Positions 14,334-21,671 of a DNA stretch of 21,671 bases are shown in pieces. Origin of the DNA: Peptococcaceae bacterium. Its GTDB lineage: Bacteria; Bacillota; Peptococcia; Peptococcales; Peptococcaceae. Made by a program: the position numbers and the translations under genes. The DNA lies in contig JAFXJE010000110.1 in NCBI GenBank assembly GCA_017532485.1, forward strand, positions 1-21,671, written 5' to 3'. Every line of letters begins with the position of its first letter. Positions within the stretch are counted from its first letter, which is position 1. Under the pieces are notes generated by a model, which was not told the DNA's origin, searched no databases, and saw only the letters and a program-made list of their open reading frames with translations.

Positions 14334-15578
14334 TTATCCTACTCTCTCCATCGCTGCTTTGATTTTTCGTGCCAAGCCACTGATTTTTTCTTCAGGAATG
14401 GCACAAATAGCTACTCGCAGACCTGCACTCGCACCTTCGCCCAATGGAATTAAAAAGATATCTTCCTTACGCAATTCAGCTGCTACTTCAGGTGCTTTTA
14501 CTGTTGGCACAGTAATAAAGAAACCTGACTCAAAAGGACAAGTTGGCAGCTGTACCTCTTTGGCTTCAGCCATAAATAACTCTGCACGGCGTAATAAACT
14601 TAACCGCAGCTCTTCTTGCTCTGCCAAAAAAGCTGCTTTCTTTTCTGGATTTTTATAAAAATCAATCAGCACTAATTGACCAGCATGATTGCAGTTAGAC
14701 CAAGTAGCACGTGCAGAAAACTGATTAGCTTTTACAAAAGCTTCGGCTTCTTCTTCATCAGAAGTAACACAAAGCATACAACCAGAACGATAGCCATACA
14801 TAGTATGACTTTTTGACATACTAAACGCTACGATTACTAAGAAATTCTTTGGCAAATTACTGAATAATTTGAAAAATTCTCTGCTGCCTGGTCCTGCATA
14901 ATCAATATAAGCAGTATCAACCAACAAGATAACATTATTAGTTCCGTTATTGGCGATAGCTGTTAATCTTTCAACAATAATTTTCCATTCATCTAAAGTT
15001 ACACTAAAACCAGTAGGATTATTCGCTGGTGTGTTTAACATCAGGACAACATTTTCCTGCTCTTGAGCACATCCAGCAAGTTTTTCAAAACAACCCTCGA
15101 TATTAAATCCACCTTCTGCATTAAAGGTACGGAAAGTGACCAGCTGTCTATTCAATTCATAACAAATATTTTTGTACGCTGCCCAATGGTAATCTGAGGT
15201 CACGCAAGCTTGCCCATCTTCCAAGTAATTCTTAATAGTATTACGAATACTACCTGTACCACCTGGGGTCGCTACACCACGGATAAAGCCTTCTGGACGG
15301 CAATCACGAAATACAGCATCAGCAGCAGCCTCTGCATATTCAGGCAAGCCTGCAATTGGTGCATAATTGGCTGATTCATGGAAAGGAAGACTGCGCAAGC
15401 TTTCCTCTACCGTTTTCATCGTAATCAAATTACCGGAGGCATCTAAAAATGCACCGATAGTCGCATTAGTAATATTCTCTTTGCCAACTTCTTTGGCTCT
15501 GGCTTTAGCTAAACCACTAATATGAAAAATTTTGTCGGGACCGCCTTTTCCTTGAGCATGTTTTGCTAGAACTGTCAT
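14334..15578 (-). CDS. PLP-dependent aminotransferase, fold type I (class I/II)
   Basis: A soluble aminotransferase of about 414 aa. The PLP lysine is K256 in SMSKSHTMYGYRSG. Other cofactor contacts are the Asn in NTPANNPTG, the Asp-x-x-Tyr in LLVDTAYIDYAGPG and the Arg in AGLRVAICAIPEEK that holds the substrate carboxylate. Overall it resembles aromatic or aspartate-type aminotransferases, but I cannot name the substrate. A GTG at 15590 extends the frame by four codons; the ATG at 15578 is preferred because GAGAGTGGGA lies at a usable distance before it. It is the first gene of the minus-strand run and has its own promoter (15644-15672), divergent from trpS. Confidence 0.88.
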   Translation of the reverse strand: MTVLAKHAQGKGGPDKIFHISGLAKARAKEVGKENITNATIGAFLDASGNLITMKTVEESLRSLPFHESANYAPIAGLPEYAEAAADAVFRDCRPEGFIRGVATPGGTGSIRNTIKNYLEDGQACVTSDYHWAAYKNICYELNRQLVTFRTFNAEGGFNIEGCFEKLAGCAQEQENVVLMLNTPANNPTGFSVTLDEWKIIVERLTAIANNGTNNVILLVDTAYIDYAGPGSREFFKLFSNLPKNFLVIVAFSMSKSHTMYGYRSGCMLCVTSDEEEAEAFVKANQFSARATWSNCNHAGQLVLIDFYKNPEKKAAFLAEQEELRLSLLRRAELFMAEAKEVQLPTCPFESGFFITVPTVKAPEVAAELRKEDIFLIPLGEGASAGLRVAICAIPEEKISGLARKIKAAMERVG

Positions 15579-15643
15579 GATTATTCCCACTCTCTATTTA
15601 TATTTTACAGCTTACTTAAGCTTATATTTTTACTCTAACTTTT

Positions 15644-15672
15644 ATTATAACGATTTTTTTCGCATTACGCAA
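15644..15672 (-). promoter_or_regulatory. promoter of the aminotransferase operon
   Basis: Minus strand TTGCGT (15667-15672), 17-bp spacer, perfect TATAAT (15644-15649). The transcript would have a leader of about 60 bases with no evident structure. Confidence 0.6.
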
Positions 15673-15704
15673 TATTTCCGAGCCCCATATCTCATGTATA
15701 CAAT

Positions 15705-15733
15705 TTGACAAAAACTCTACTTCCACCTATAAT
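15705..15733 (+). promoter_or_regulatory. consensus promoter of trpS
   Basis: TTGACA (15705-15710), exactly 17 bp, then TATAAT (15728-15733): a full match to the sigma-70/sigma-A consensus. The predicted leader is only about 30 bases, so there is no room for the T-box that controls trpS in many Firmicutes. Confidence 0.88.
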
Positions 15734-15768
15734 GACAAGTATTAAATGATTTTAAGGAGCGTACCATA

Positions 15769-16761
15769 ATGACTCAGGAAAAGAAACGCATTTTAACCGG
15801 TGACCGCCCAACAGGCCGTTTGCACATCGGACATTATGTAGGCAGTTTACAAAACCGTGTTCGCCTGCAGGATGAATATGAAACTTTTATTCTCATTGCC
15901 GACATTCAAGCTTTAACTACTCATTTTGAACGTCCGGAATTAATTCGTGACAGCATCTATGAGGTAGCTATGGATAATTTATCTGTTGGTCTTGACCCAA
16001 ATAAAGTAACTTTAGTTTTACAATCCCATGTTCCAGCTATTGCCGAGTTGACTATTTTCTACTCCATGCTGGTAACTGTTAACGCTTTACGTCACAACCC
16101 TACTGTTAAAACAGAAGCTGCTCAATATGGTTATGACGATATGACCTACGGCTTTTTAGGTTATCCAGTTAGCCAATCTGCTGATATTACAGCTTTCAAT
16201 GCCGACTTAGTTCCTGTTGGTGAAGACCAGCTGCCACATATGGAATTAACTCGTAAATTAGTTCGTCGCTTCAACGATATGTATGCACCTGTTTTAAAAG
16301 AACCACAGCATATGTTAAGTAACTGTTCCCGTTTGATGGGCTTGGACGGCAATGCTAAAATGGGAAAAAGCTTAGGCAACGCAATTTATCTTTCCGACAC
16401 TGCTGAAGAAGTTGCGAAAAAAGTAAAAGGTGCTGTAACCGACCCTAATCGCATTAAAGCTACTGACCCAGGCAATCCTGATATCTGCGTAGTTAATAAA
16501 TATCATCATATCTTTACCGAAAAAGAATATGATAATATTTGTGATATGTGTAAAAAAGGTGCTATTGGCTGTGTAGCCTGCAAAAAATTATTAACAGAAA
16601 GTTTAAACAACTTGTTAGACCCATTCCGTGAAAGAAGAGCCTATTACGAAAGTCATCGTGATGAAGTAAGAGATATTATCAATACTGGTACTGAACGCGC
16701 TTGTGTTATCGGTAACGAAACAGTGCGCAAAGTAAAAGATGCAATGCATCTGATTGTATAA
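15769..16761 (+). CDS. trpS: tryptophanyl-tRNA synthetase
   Basis: Charges tRNA-Trp with tryptophan. A class I synthetase with HIGH at 19-22 (GRLHIGHYVGSL) and the KMSKS loop as KMGKS at 197-201. GDRPTGRLH, ADIQALTTHF and GEDQLPHMELTRKL are the active-site blocks of TrpS, and a four-cysteine cluster (CDMCKKGAIGCVAC) in the C-terminal part may bind zinc or iron-sulfur as in some family members. Length 330 aa is normal. AAGGAG is 9 nt before the ATG. It is monocistronic, from a consensus promoter to a strong terminator. Confidence 0.97.
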   Translation: MTQEKKRILTGDRPTGRLHIGHYVGSLQNRVRLQDEYETFILIADIQALTTHFERPELIRDSIYEVAMDNLSVGLDPNKVTLVLQSHVPAIAELTIFYSMLVTVNALRHNPTVKTEAAQYGYDDMTYGFLGYPVSQSADITAFNADLVPVGEDQLPHMELTRKLVRRFNDMYAPVLKEPQHMLSNCSRLMGLDGNAKMGKSLGNAIYLSDTAEEVAKKVKGAVTDPNRIKATDPGNPDICVVNKYHHIFTEKEYDNICDMCKKGAIGCVACKKLLTESLNNLLDPFRERRAYYESHRDEVRDIINTGTERACVIGNETVRKVKDAMHLIV

Positions 16762-16766
16762 AAAAA

Positions 16767-16799
16767 TGAAGCTGGGACAATAGTTTTGTCCCAGCTTCA
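16767..16799. terminator. bidirectional terminator between trpS and the EAL gene
   Basis: Perfect 14-bp arms TGAAGCTGGGACAA and TTGTCCCAGCTTCA around a 5-nt loop. T-rich DNA follows on the plus strand and a run of T (plus-strand A6, 16761-16766) on the minus strand. The EAL gene's TGA stop is inside the right arm. Confidence 0.92.
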
Positions 16800-18701
16800 C
16801 TTTTTATTTGCTGCCAAAATAAATTGACAAAATTCTTCTTTTGCTAACGGTTCTGAAAAATAGTAGCCTTGGATATAATCAATCGCCAAGCGTTCCATTT
16901 CCGTTATTTGTTTTTCTTCCTCGATACCTTCTAAAACAATCTTCATACCCATCCCGTCAATCATATTGACAACGGAAGTAATAACATGACGGAAGCGTTC
17001 ATTAGAAAAATACGCCAATGTCATTTCGCGGTCAAACTTGACTATATCCACTGGCATTTCAGCGATATAATTGAGATTGGAACGACCTGTCCCAAAATCA
17101 TCCAAAGAAAAACTTACCCCAAATTCCCGTAATTGCCGCATATTTTCTAACAAAACCTTTTTAGCCTGCAATGAAGCCGACTCTGTAATTTCCAAATTAA
17201 TATCTTTTGGCGAAACACCATATTTTTTCATAATATTAATAAATTTTTCTGCCAAACCCTCATCAGCGCATTGAATAACCGACAAGTTAACTTCAATATA
17301 AGCCAAGTCCAGCTGACGATAGGCTTCAGAATTAATAAACTGGCAAACTTGTTCAAAAATTTGTTCTCCAAGCTGAACTATCATTCCATTTTTTTCTGCA
17401 ACTTCAATAAAAACACCCGGCCCCACCAATTCACCATGCGACAGACGAATTCTCGCCAACGCTTCAGCAGAATGAAACCTTTGTTCCTCCAACGAAAAAA
17501 TTGGCTGATAGAAGACCTCAACGCGATTTTCTTTAATCGCATTTTCAACCATATTTTCAACTTCAATTTTCTCAGCAATCTCATTAATCATGTCCGAATC
17601 AAGAACTAGAACATCTTTTTCGATAGAACTTTTTTGCAGTATTCGACAATGAGCCAAATATTGCAGTAATTGAGCTTCATTTTCCAATAAATCAGCATCT
17701 TTAGTTATGATGTAACGCAAACGAATATCTCCACCATGCTCTCGGCGCATCAATTCAAAGCGTTGATTCATTTCCGTCAGAACTTCCTCCAAAATTTCTT
17801 CCTGTTCAAAAATGACCATAACTTCATTTCCCAGATTATAAAAAACATAACCATATTGCATATTTTGCAAATAATCCAATAGCCGTTTTCTATCTCTTAG
17901 CTTAACTTCTTGTATTTTTTCGTCATTACTGTTCAAATATTCAAAACTTATCGCCACTAAGGAAAACTTAATCCCTTTACCGTATAACTCCTGCAAATAC
18001 AATCTTAAACCATTTTGATTGAAAAGCCCCGTATCTCGGTCAATATTTGACTCTGGATTTTCCAACATCAAATAAGCGACCATACACCCAAGTGCAGAAG
18101 CAAAACCGACAATTAAGATTTGATTATTAAAGAATTGAATAGTTGCCGCTATAACCCACAGAGCCAACCAAACAGCCATAGCATTACGACGCCGCAAATT
18201 AATTTTTGTACGGAAAATCCACAAATGAGCAATATTAATTACCATAAAGGTAAGTGCCATCGCATAAGTCATAATCGCACCAGCACCATAGGTATATAAA
18301 TCTCCCGTAAGAATATTGTAATGATACTTTAGTGGCAGAAAAATAATAGCCACAGCACCTAGCACCAACAACGCTGTGTAAACACGCAATAATTTTTTTT
18401 GGACAACATTTTTCTTATAACCATAAATATCAGTTGTAGCATACAGCAACGCTATATAAGTCATAGCCGCCAAGCTTACCAAATAACCTTTGCAGAAGAA
18501 ATACAGCAGACTTGCTGGTATCTTGCTGGCATAAACAATGCAAACTATGGAACTGATATCCATAAGCAAAACAAAAATATTGAAAATCATCATTCGGCTG
18601 AAGGCATTTTCTGAGTCAAGCTTTAAGCGTTTATGCCGATAATAAAAATACAACAAGATTAACAACAACACCAACCCGCAAAGCTGTACTGTTATATTCA
18701 T
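16797..18701 (-). CDS. membrane EAL-domain protein (c-di-GMP phosphodiesterase) with degenerate GGDEF
   Basis: EAL domains hydrolyse the second messenger c-di-GMP. The first 225 residues form several membrane helices, probably a sensor. A GGDEF-like region follows (DRDTGLFNQNGL onward) whose signature is degenerate, G291-N-E-V in place of GGDEF, so it should not make c-di-GMP and may bind GTP. The EAL domain looks intact: E413-A-L, VNLSVIQ, LEITES, D534-D535-F-G-T-G, VKFDREM and EGIEEEKQ, with YIQGYYFSEPL at the end. Length 634 aa. GAGGGT precedes the ATG at 18701. It is 40 bases after the deacetylase gene with no clear terminator between, so they may be co-transcribed. Input signal unknown. 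Confidence 0.92.
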   Translation of the reverse strand: MNITVQLCGLVLLLILLYFYYRHKRLKLDSENAFSRMMIFNIFVLLMDISSIVCIVYASKIPASLLYFFCKGYLVSLAAMTYIALLYATTDIYGYKKNVVQKKLLRVYTALLVLGAVAIIFLPLKYHYNILTGDLYTYGAGAIMTYAMALTFMVINIAHLWIFRTKINLRRRNAMAVWLALWVIAATIQFFNNQILIVGFASALGCMVAYLMLENPESNIDRDTGLFNQNGLRLYLQELYGKGIKFSLVAISFEYLNSNDEKIQEVKLRDRKRLLDYLQNMQYGYVFYNLGNEVMVIFEQEEILEEVLTEMNQRFELMRREHGGDIRLRYIITKDADLLENEAQLLQYLAHCRILQKSSIEKDVLVLDSDMINEIAEKIEVENMVENAIKENRVEVFYQPIFSLEEQRFHSAEALARIRLSHGELVGPGVFIEVAEKNGMIVQLGEQIFEQVCQFINSEAYRQLDLAYIEVNLSVIQCADEGLAEKFINIMKKYGVSPKDINLEITESASLQAKKVLLENMRQLREFGVSFSLDDFGTGRSNLNYIAEMPVDIVKFDREMTLAYFSNERFRHVITSVVNMIDGMGMKIVLEGIEEEKQITEMERLAIDYIQGYYFSEPLAKEEFCQFILAANKK

Positions 18702-18741
18702 ACCCTCACCCCTTCCATGTGCTGTAAATATTTATTTTGTC

Positions 18742-19776
18742 TTAACTATTCAGGAAAACTCGTCCACGATAAATTTTACCTGGAACAGCTTCCACACCTT
18801 TAGCTGCCAACAACTCACTAACTGTAACTAACTGATAACCTTTCTCCACCAATTTAGGAATAAACTCCTGAGCAGCTAAAGCCGTAGTTTCATGGATATC
18901 ATGCAAAAGAACAATATCACCGTCATGAGCATTAAGCATCATATATTCTACCAAATAATCTTTATCACGATTTTGCCAATCCTTAGGGTCAACCGACCAG
19001 AGAATTAAAGGCTTTTCTGCCAAAGCAAAAAGCTCATCATTAACTGCTCCGTAAGGAGGACGCAGCAATGTTGTCCTTATTTGCACAGCTTTTTCCAAAG
19101 CATCATCAGTATTTTTAATTTGTGCTTTCATATTTTCAGTATCCAATTTAGTCAAATCCGGATGCGAATAAGAATGATTACCAATTTCACAACCTACTGC
19201 CAAAATTTGCTGCAAAGCAGCATTGTGACTGGCAACTCTATTACCGACAACAAAAAAAGTAGCTCTGCCACCAACATTATCCAAAGCAGCTAAAATAGGC
19301 CAAGTATATTGTGATGGCCCATCATCAAAGGTTAAGGCAATCATCGGCTTATTTACATCTACATTTTCCAAAATATTCGGTACTATTGCTTCCTCATTTT
19401 TAATATCTTCTGTACCAGCTGCTTCTCCAGTTATTTCTGTTATTTCCGTTCCTTCTGTTTTTTCAGGCTTCATACTTGGCGCATTTTCTTCAGTTATTTC
19501 TGTCTGTTCCACGCTTACTGGCATATCCGTAGGTCCTTCTAAGTTTATTTTAGGTTCCTCTCTTTGCTCAAACTCTTCATATCTTTCTGTATTACTGGAA
19601 ATAGCAACCTCACCTAAGTCGATAAATTTCGGTAAAGGCAGCACACCATATACGCCTAAAATTAAAATTCCTACACAAACTATAAAAATTAAAGTAATAA
19701 TATTTATTATTCTCTGTCTTTTCAATCTCTGATTGCGATTTGCTCGCCCATGATATTTATGTACTCTACTTCCCAT
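18742..19776 (-). CDS. membrane-anchored polysaccharide deacetylase
   Basis: A NodB-domain hydrolase that removes acetyl groups from a wall or surface polysaccharide outside the cell, as in peptidoglycan N-acetylglucosamine deacetylases. One transmembrane segment (about 24-46) follows a basic N-terminus. A linker of about 80 residues rich in Glu and Thr (TEITEEN, TEGTEITEITGEA) leads to the catalytic domain. Motif 1 is TFDDGPS with D151 and D152, motif 2 is H201-S-Y-S-H205, then RPPYG, WSVDPKDW and LLHDIH. Length 344 aa. AGGGAG precedes the ATG at 19776. A promoter lies at 19831-19859. Its exact polymer cannot be told. Confidence 0.93.
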   Translation of the reverse strand: MGSRVHKYHGRANRNQRLKRQRIINIITLIFIVCVGILILGVYGVLPLPKFIDLGEVAISSNTERYEEFEQREEPKINLEGPTDMPVSVEQTEITEENAPSMKPEKTEGTEITEITGEAAGTEDIKNEEAIVPNILENVDVNKPMIALTFDDGPSQYTWPILAALDNVGGRATFFVVGNRVASHNAALQQILAVGCEIGNHSYSHPDLTKLDTENMKAQIKNTDDALEKAVQIRTTLLRPPYGAVNDELFALAEKPLILWSVDPKDWQNRDKDYLVEYMMLNAHDGDIVLLHDIHETTALAAQEFIPKLVEKGYQLVTVSELLAAKGVEAVPGKIYRGRVFLNS

Positions 19777-19830
19777 GGAACTCCCTCTTTTGCTCTACTT
19801 ATTCCGTCATTTTTCTACCTACTACCTCCT

Positions 19831-19859
19831 AGTATAATATAAATTTTTCTCCATTACAA
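19831..19859 (-). promoter_or_regulatory. promoter of the deacetylase gene
   Basis: Minus strand TTGTAA (19854-19859), 17-bp spacer, TATACT (19831-19836), immediately after the ndk terminator. The leader is about 50 bases. Confidence 0.55.
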
Positions 19860-19860
19860 T

Positions 19861-19888
19861 AAAAAAGACCGAGACAAAAGTCTCGGTC
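19861..19888 (-). terminator. terminator of the ftsH-ndk unit
   Basis: Perfect 9-bp arms GACCGAGAC and GTCTCGGTC around AAAA, followed by six T on the minus strand, 15 bases past the ndk stop. Confidence 0.92.
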
Positions 19889-19903
19889 TCGGCATAACTC
19901 TAA

Positions 19904-20353
19904 TTATTCATATAACCATTTGTTTGGTAAGAAGTCGAAATCTAATACTTCTTCAGGTGTGAAATAAATGCTGATTTCATTAGCAGCAGATTCTACACTG
20001 TCAGAACCATGAACAACGTTGCGACCTACTTCTTGAGCGAAGTCACCACGAATTGTACCACAAGCAGCATCTAATGGGTTGGTGGAACCATTGATTTTAC
20101 GAACTTCAGCTACTGCATTTTTACCTTCTAATACTAAAGCTACTACAGGACCACTTGTAATATAGTCTTTTAAGCCTGGGAAGAAAGGTTTATTTACATG
20201 TTCTGCATAATGTTTCATAGCCAATTCTTCAGTTACCATCATTACTTTCATGCCAGCAATACGTAAGCCTTTTTGTTCATAACGGCGAATAATTTCACCT
20301 ACTAAGCCTCTTTGCACTGCGTCAGGTTTAATCATTGCAAAAGTTTTTTCCAT
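19904..20353 (-). CDS. ndk: nucleoside diphosphate kinase
   Basis: Ndk moves the terminal phosphate from ATP to other nucleoside diphosphates through a phosphohistidine. The active-site motif is NVVHGSDS with H115. The N-terminus EKTFAMIKPDAVQRGLVGEI and NPLDAACGTIRGDFA are fully typical, and the length of 149 aa is standard. GAGGAG is 8 nt before the ATG at 20353 and lies in the last codons of ftsH, whose stop is two bases upstream. It is thus coupled to ftsH and is the last gene before a strong terminator. Confidence 0.98.
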   Translation of the reverse strand: MEKTFAMIKPDAVQRGLVGEIIRRYEQKGLRIAGMKVMMVTEELAMKHYAEHVNKPFFPGLKDYITSGPVVALVLEGKNAVAEVRKINGSTNPLDAACGTIRGDFAQEVGRNVVHGSDSVESAANEISIYFTPEEVLDFDFLPNKWLYE

Positions 20354-20355
20354 TT

Positions 20356-21671
20356 TTATTTCTCCTCTTCTTCTTGTTTATTTGGCTCATTTATATCTTC
20401 GGCTGCCTGTCTCGCCTCCAAAACAGCCTGCGCCTCTGCTGATAACTCAAGAGTATCAACAGGTGTTTCTACAGTTATTACCTCAACTTCTGCCGGAGTA
20501 TCACCTTTCTTTTGTTCCTCCAACAAAGCTTCTTTTTGCTTATCCAATTCTTCTAAAGTTCTGCCTTCCATTAAAGCCTTAAACTCATCAGCTTGGATAG
20601 TTTCTCTTTCTTTCAAGGTTTCAGCAATCAGAACCAGCTTATCCATATTTTCCGTCAACAAACGAACTGCTTCCGCATGACATTCATCCATAATGCGTTT
20701 AACTTCTTTGTCAATGGAATAAGCAATGGCTTCACTATAATTTCTATCTCTGCCCAAATCCCTGCCTAAGAATGGGTCGCCGCCTTTACTGCCAAAAGCA
20801 ATAGTCCCCAATTCATCAGACATACCCCAGTCAGTAATCATCCGACGTACAGTATTGGTAGCACGTTCGATATCATTAGATGCACCTGTACTAATTTCAT
20901 GCAGCACAATTTCTTCTGCTACACGACCACCCAACATCATGGTAATTTCATGCATCAGATGGGTTCTAGTCATATAATTTCTATCTTCCGTCGGCAGCAG
21001 TAATGTATAACCACCAGCTCTGCCACGTGGAATAATAGATACTTTATGCACTGGGTCACATTCAGGCAACAGATAACCTAATAAAGCATGACCACCTTCA
21101 TGGTAGGATACCAAATTCTTTTCATAATCACTGATTTTTGCTCTGGATTTCTTTTCAGGACCAGCAATTACTCTTTCAATAGATTGTTCCAACTGCAATT
21201 GACCGATTTTTTTCAAGTTCAAGCGAGCAGACAATAAAGCAGCCTCATTAACTAAGTTGGCTAAGTCTGCACCAGTAAAGCCTGCTGTTTGTTTAGCAAT
21301 TACAGCTAAATCTACATCACTAGCCAAAGGCTTGTTGCGTACATGAACTTTCAAAATTTCTTCCCTGCCCTTAACATCAGGACGGTCAACTGTTACTTGA
21401 CGGTCAAAACGACCAGGACGCAATAAAGCAGGGTCTAAAATATCAGGTCTATTAGTTGCTGCAATGATAATAATACCTTCATTGCTATTGAAACCATCCA
21501 TTTCTACTAACAATTGGTTTAAGGTTTGTTCTCTCTCGTCGTGGCCACCACCAACACCAGCACCACGCTGACGACCAACTGCATCAATTTCATCAATAAA
21601 GATAATGCAAGGTGCATTTTTCTTCGCTTGTTCAAATAAATCACGAACACGAGAAGCACCTACACCCACAA
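20356..21671 (-). CDS. ftsH: ATP-dependent zinc metalloprotease FtsH (3' part)
   Basis: FtsH is a membrane AAA+ protease that degrades misfolded membrane proteins and regulators. Only the C-terminal 438 or so residues are here; the gene runs off the right edge, so the membrane anchor and Walker A are not visible. Seen are VGVGASRVRDLFEQAKK, Walker B IIFIDEIDAVGRQRG, the second region of homology (ATNRPDILDPALLRPGRFDR with the Arg finger), the zinc motif HEGGH, and LGGRVAEEIV. The final 60 residues are an acidic Glu-rich tail. Its stop is two bases before ndk. Confidence 0.97.
   Translation of the reverse strand, partial: VGVGASRVRDLFEQAKKNAPCIIFIDEIDAVGRQRGAGVGGGHDEREQTLNQLLVEMDGFNSNEGIIIIAATNRPDILDPALLRPGRFDRQVTVDRPDVKGREEILKVHVRNKPLASDVDLAVIAKQTAGFTGADLANLVNEAALLSARLNLKKIGQLQLEQSIERVIAGPEKKSRAKISDYEKNLVSYHEGGHALLGYLLPECDPVHKVSIIPRGRAGGYTLLLPTEDRNYMTRTHLMHEITMMLGGRVAEEIVLHEISTGASNDIERATNTVRRMITDWGMSDELGTIAFGSKGGDPFLGRDLGRDRNYSEAIAYSIDKEVKRIMDECHAEAVRLLTENMDKLVLIAETLKERETIQADEFKALMEGRTLEELDKQKEALLEEQKKGDTPAEVEVITVETPVDTLELSAEAQAVLEARQAAEDINEPNKQEEEEK

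Noticed and set aside
15734..15768. T-box leader of trpS
   Set aside because: The promoter is about 40 bases from the start codon, leaving no room for a T-box, and the GGTGGNACC-type core is absent.
19777..19830. Leader peptide after the AGGAGG in the deacetylase leader
   Set aside because: The only following ATG gives a three-codon frame at poor spacing; likely chance.

Overview
The window is 21.7 kb of compact, AT-rich bacterial chromosome. It reads as a low-GC Firmicute: it encodes CodY, NrdR, a type III pantothenate kinase, an LCP cell-wall protein and an ECF vitamin-transporter S component, and most genes have strong AGGAGG-type ribosome binding sites. It could be Clostridia or Negativicutes; there is no rRNA gene to settle this. 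Housekeeping genes dominate. I see no tRNA, rRNA, CRISPR, phage or insertion sequence, and no gene-free stretch above about 205 bases.

Layout. 175-5334 (minus strand) holds a polar amino-acid ABC transporter in two pieces: permease and ATPase (glnP-glnQ type) at the left, and the binding lipoprotein at 4519-5334. Between them lie nrdR, an unrecognised 166-aa gene, a frameshifted LCP gene and a DUF3775-like gene. A 205-base gap with a cluster of DnaA-box sequences separates the binding protein from a comF-family gene (5540-6235). 6382-8393 (plus strand) is a two-gene unit: a radical SAM protein and a DUF4130/TIGR03915-type protein, a predicted DNA-repair pair. Its promoter carries two sequences resembling Gram-positive LexA (SOS) boxes.

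8443-15578 (minus strand) is a long co-directional block. In transcription order it reads aminotransferase, purine nucleoside phosphorylase, VanY-type carboxypeptidase, then a structured attenuator-like leader, then ECF S component, coaX, rnz, dusB and codY. trpS (15769-16761, plus strand) has a perfect sigma-70-type promoter and ends in a terminator shared with a convergent membrane EAL-domain protein (16797-18701). A membrane-anchored polysaccharide deacetylase, ndk and the 3' part of ftsH (cut by the window edge) follow, all on the minus strand.

How the genes fit together. CodY (GTP and branched-chain amino-acid sensing) is a plausible regulator of the amino-acid transporter. The S component next to coaX suggests pantothenate uptake feeding CoA synthesis. 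The LCP protein, carboxypeptidase and deacetylase act on the cell envelope. The points most worth a second look are the SOS-like boxes at the radical SAM pair, the unassigned leader RNA ahead of the ECF-coaX operon, the A8-tract frameshift in the LCP gene, and the DnaA-box cluster far from any visible dnaA.
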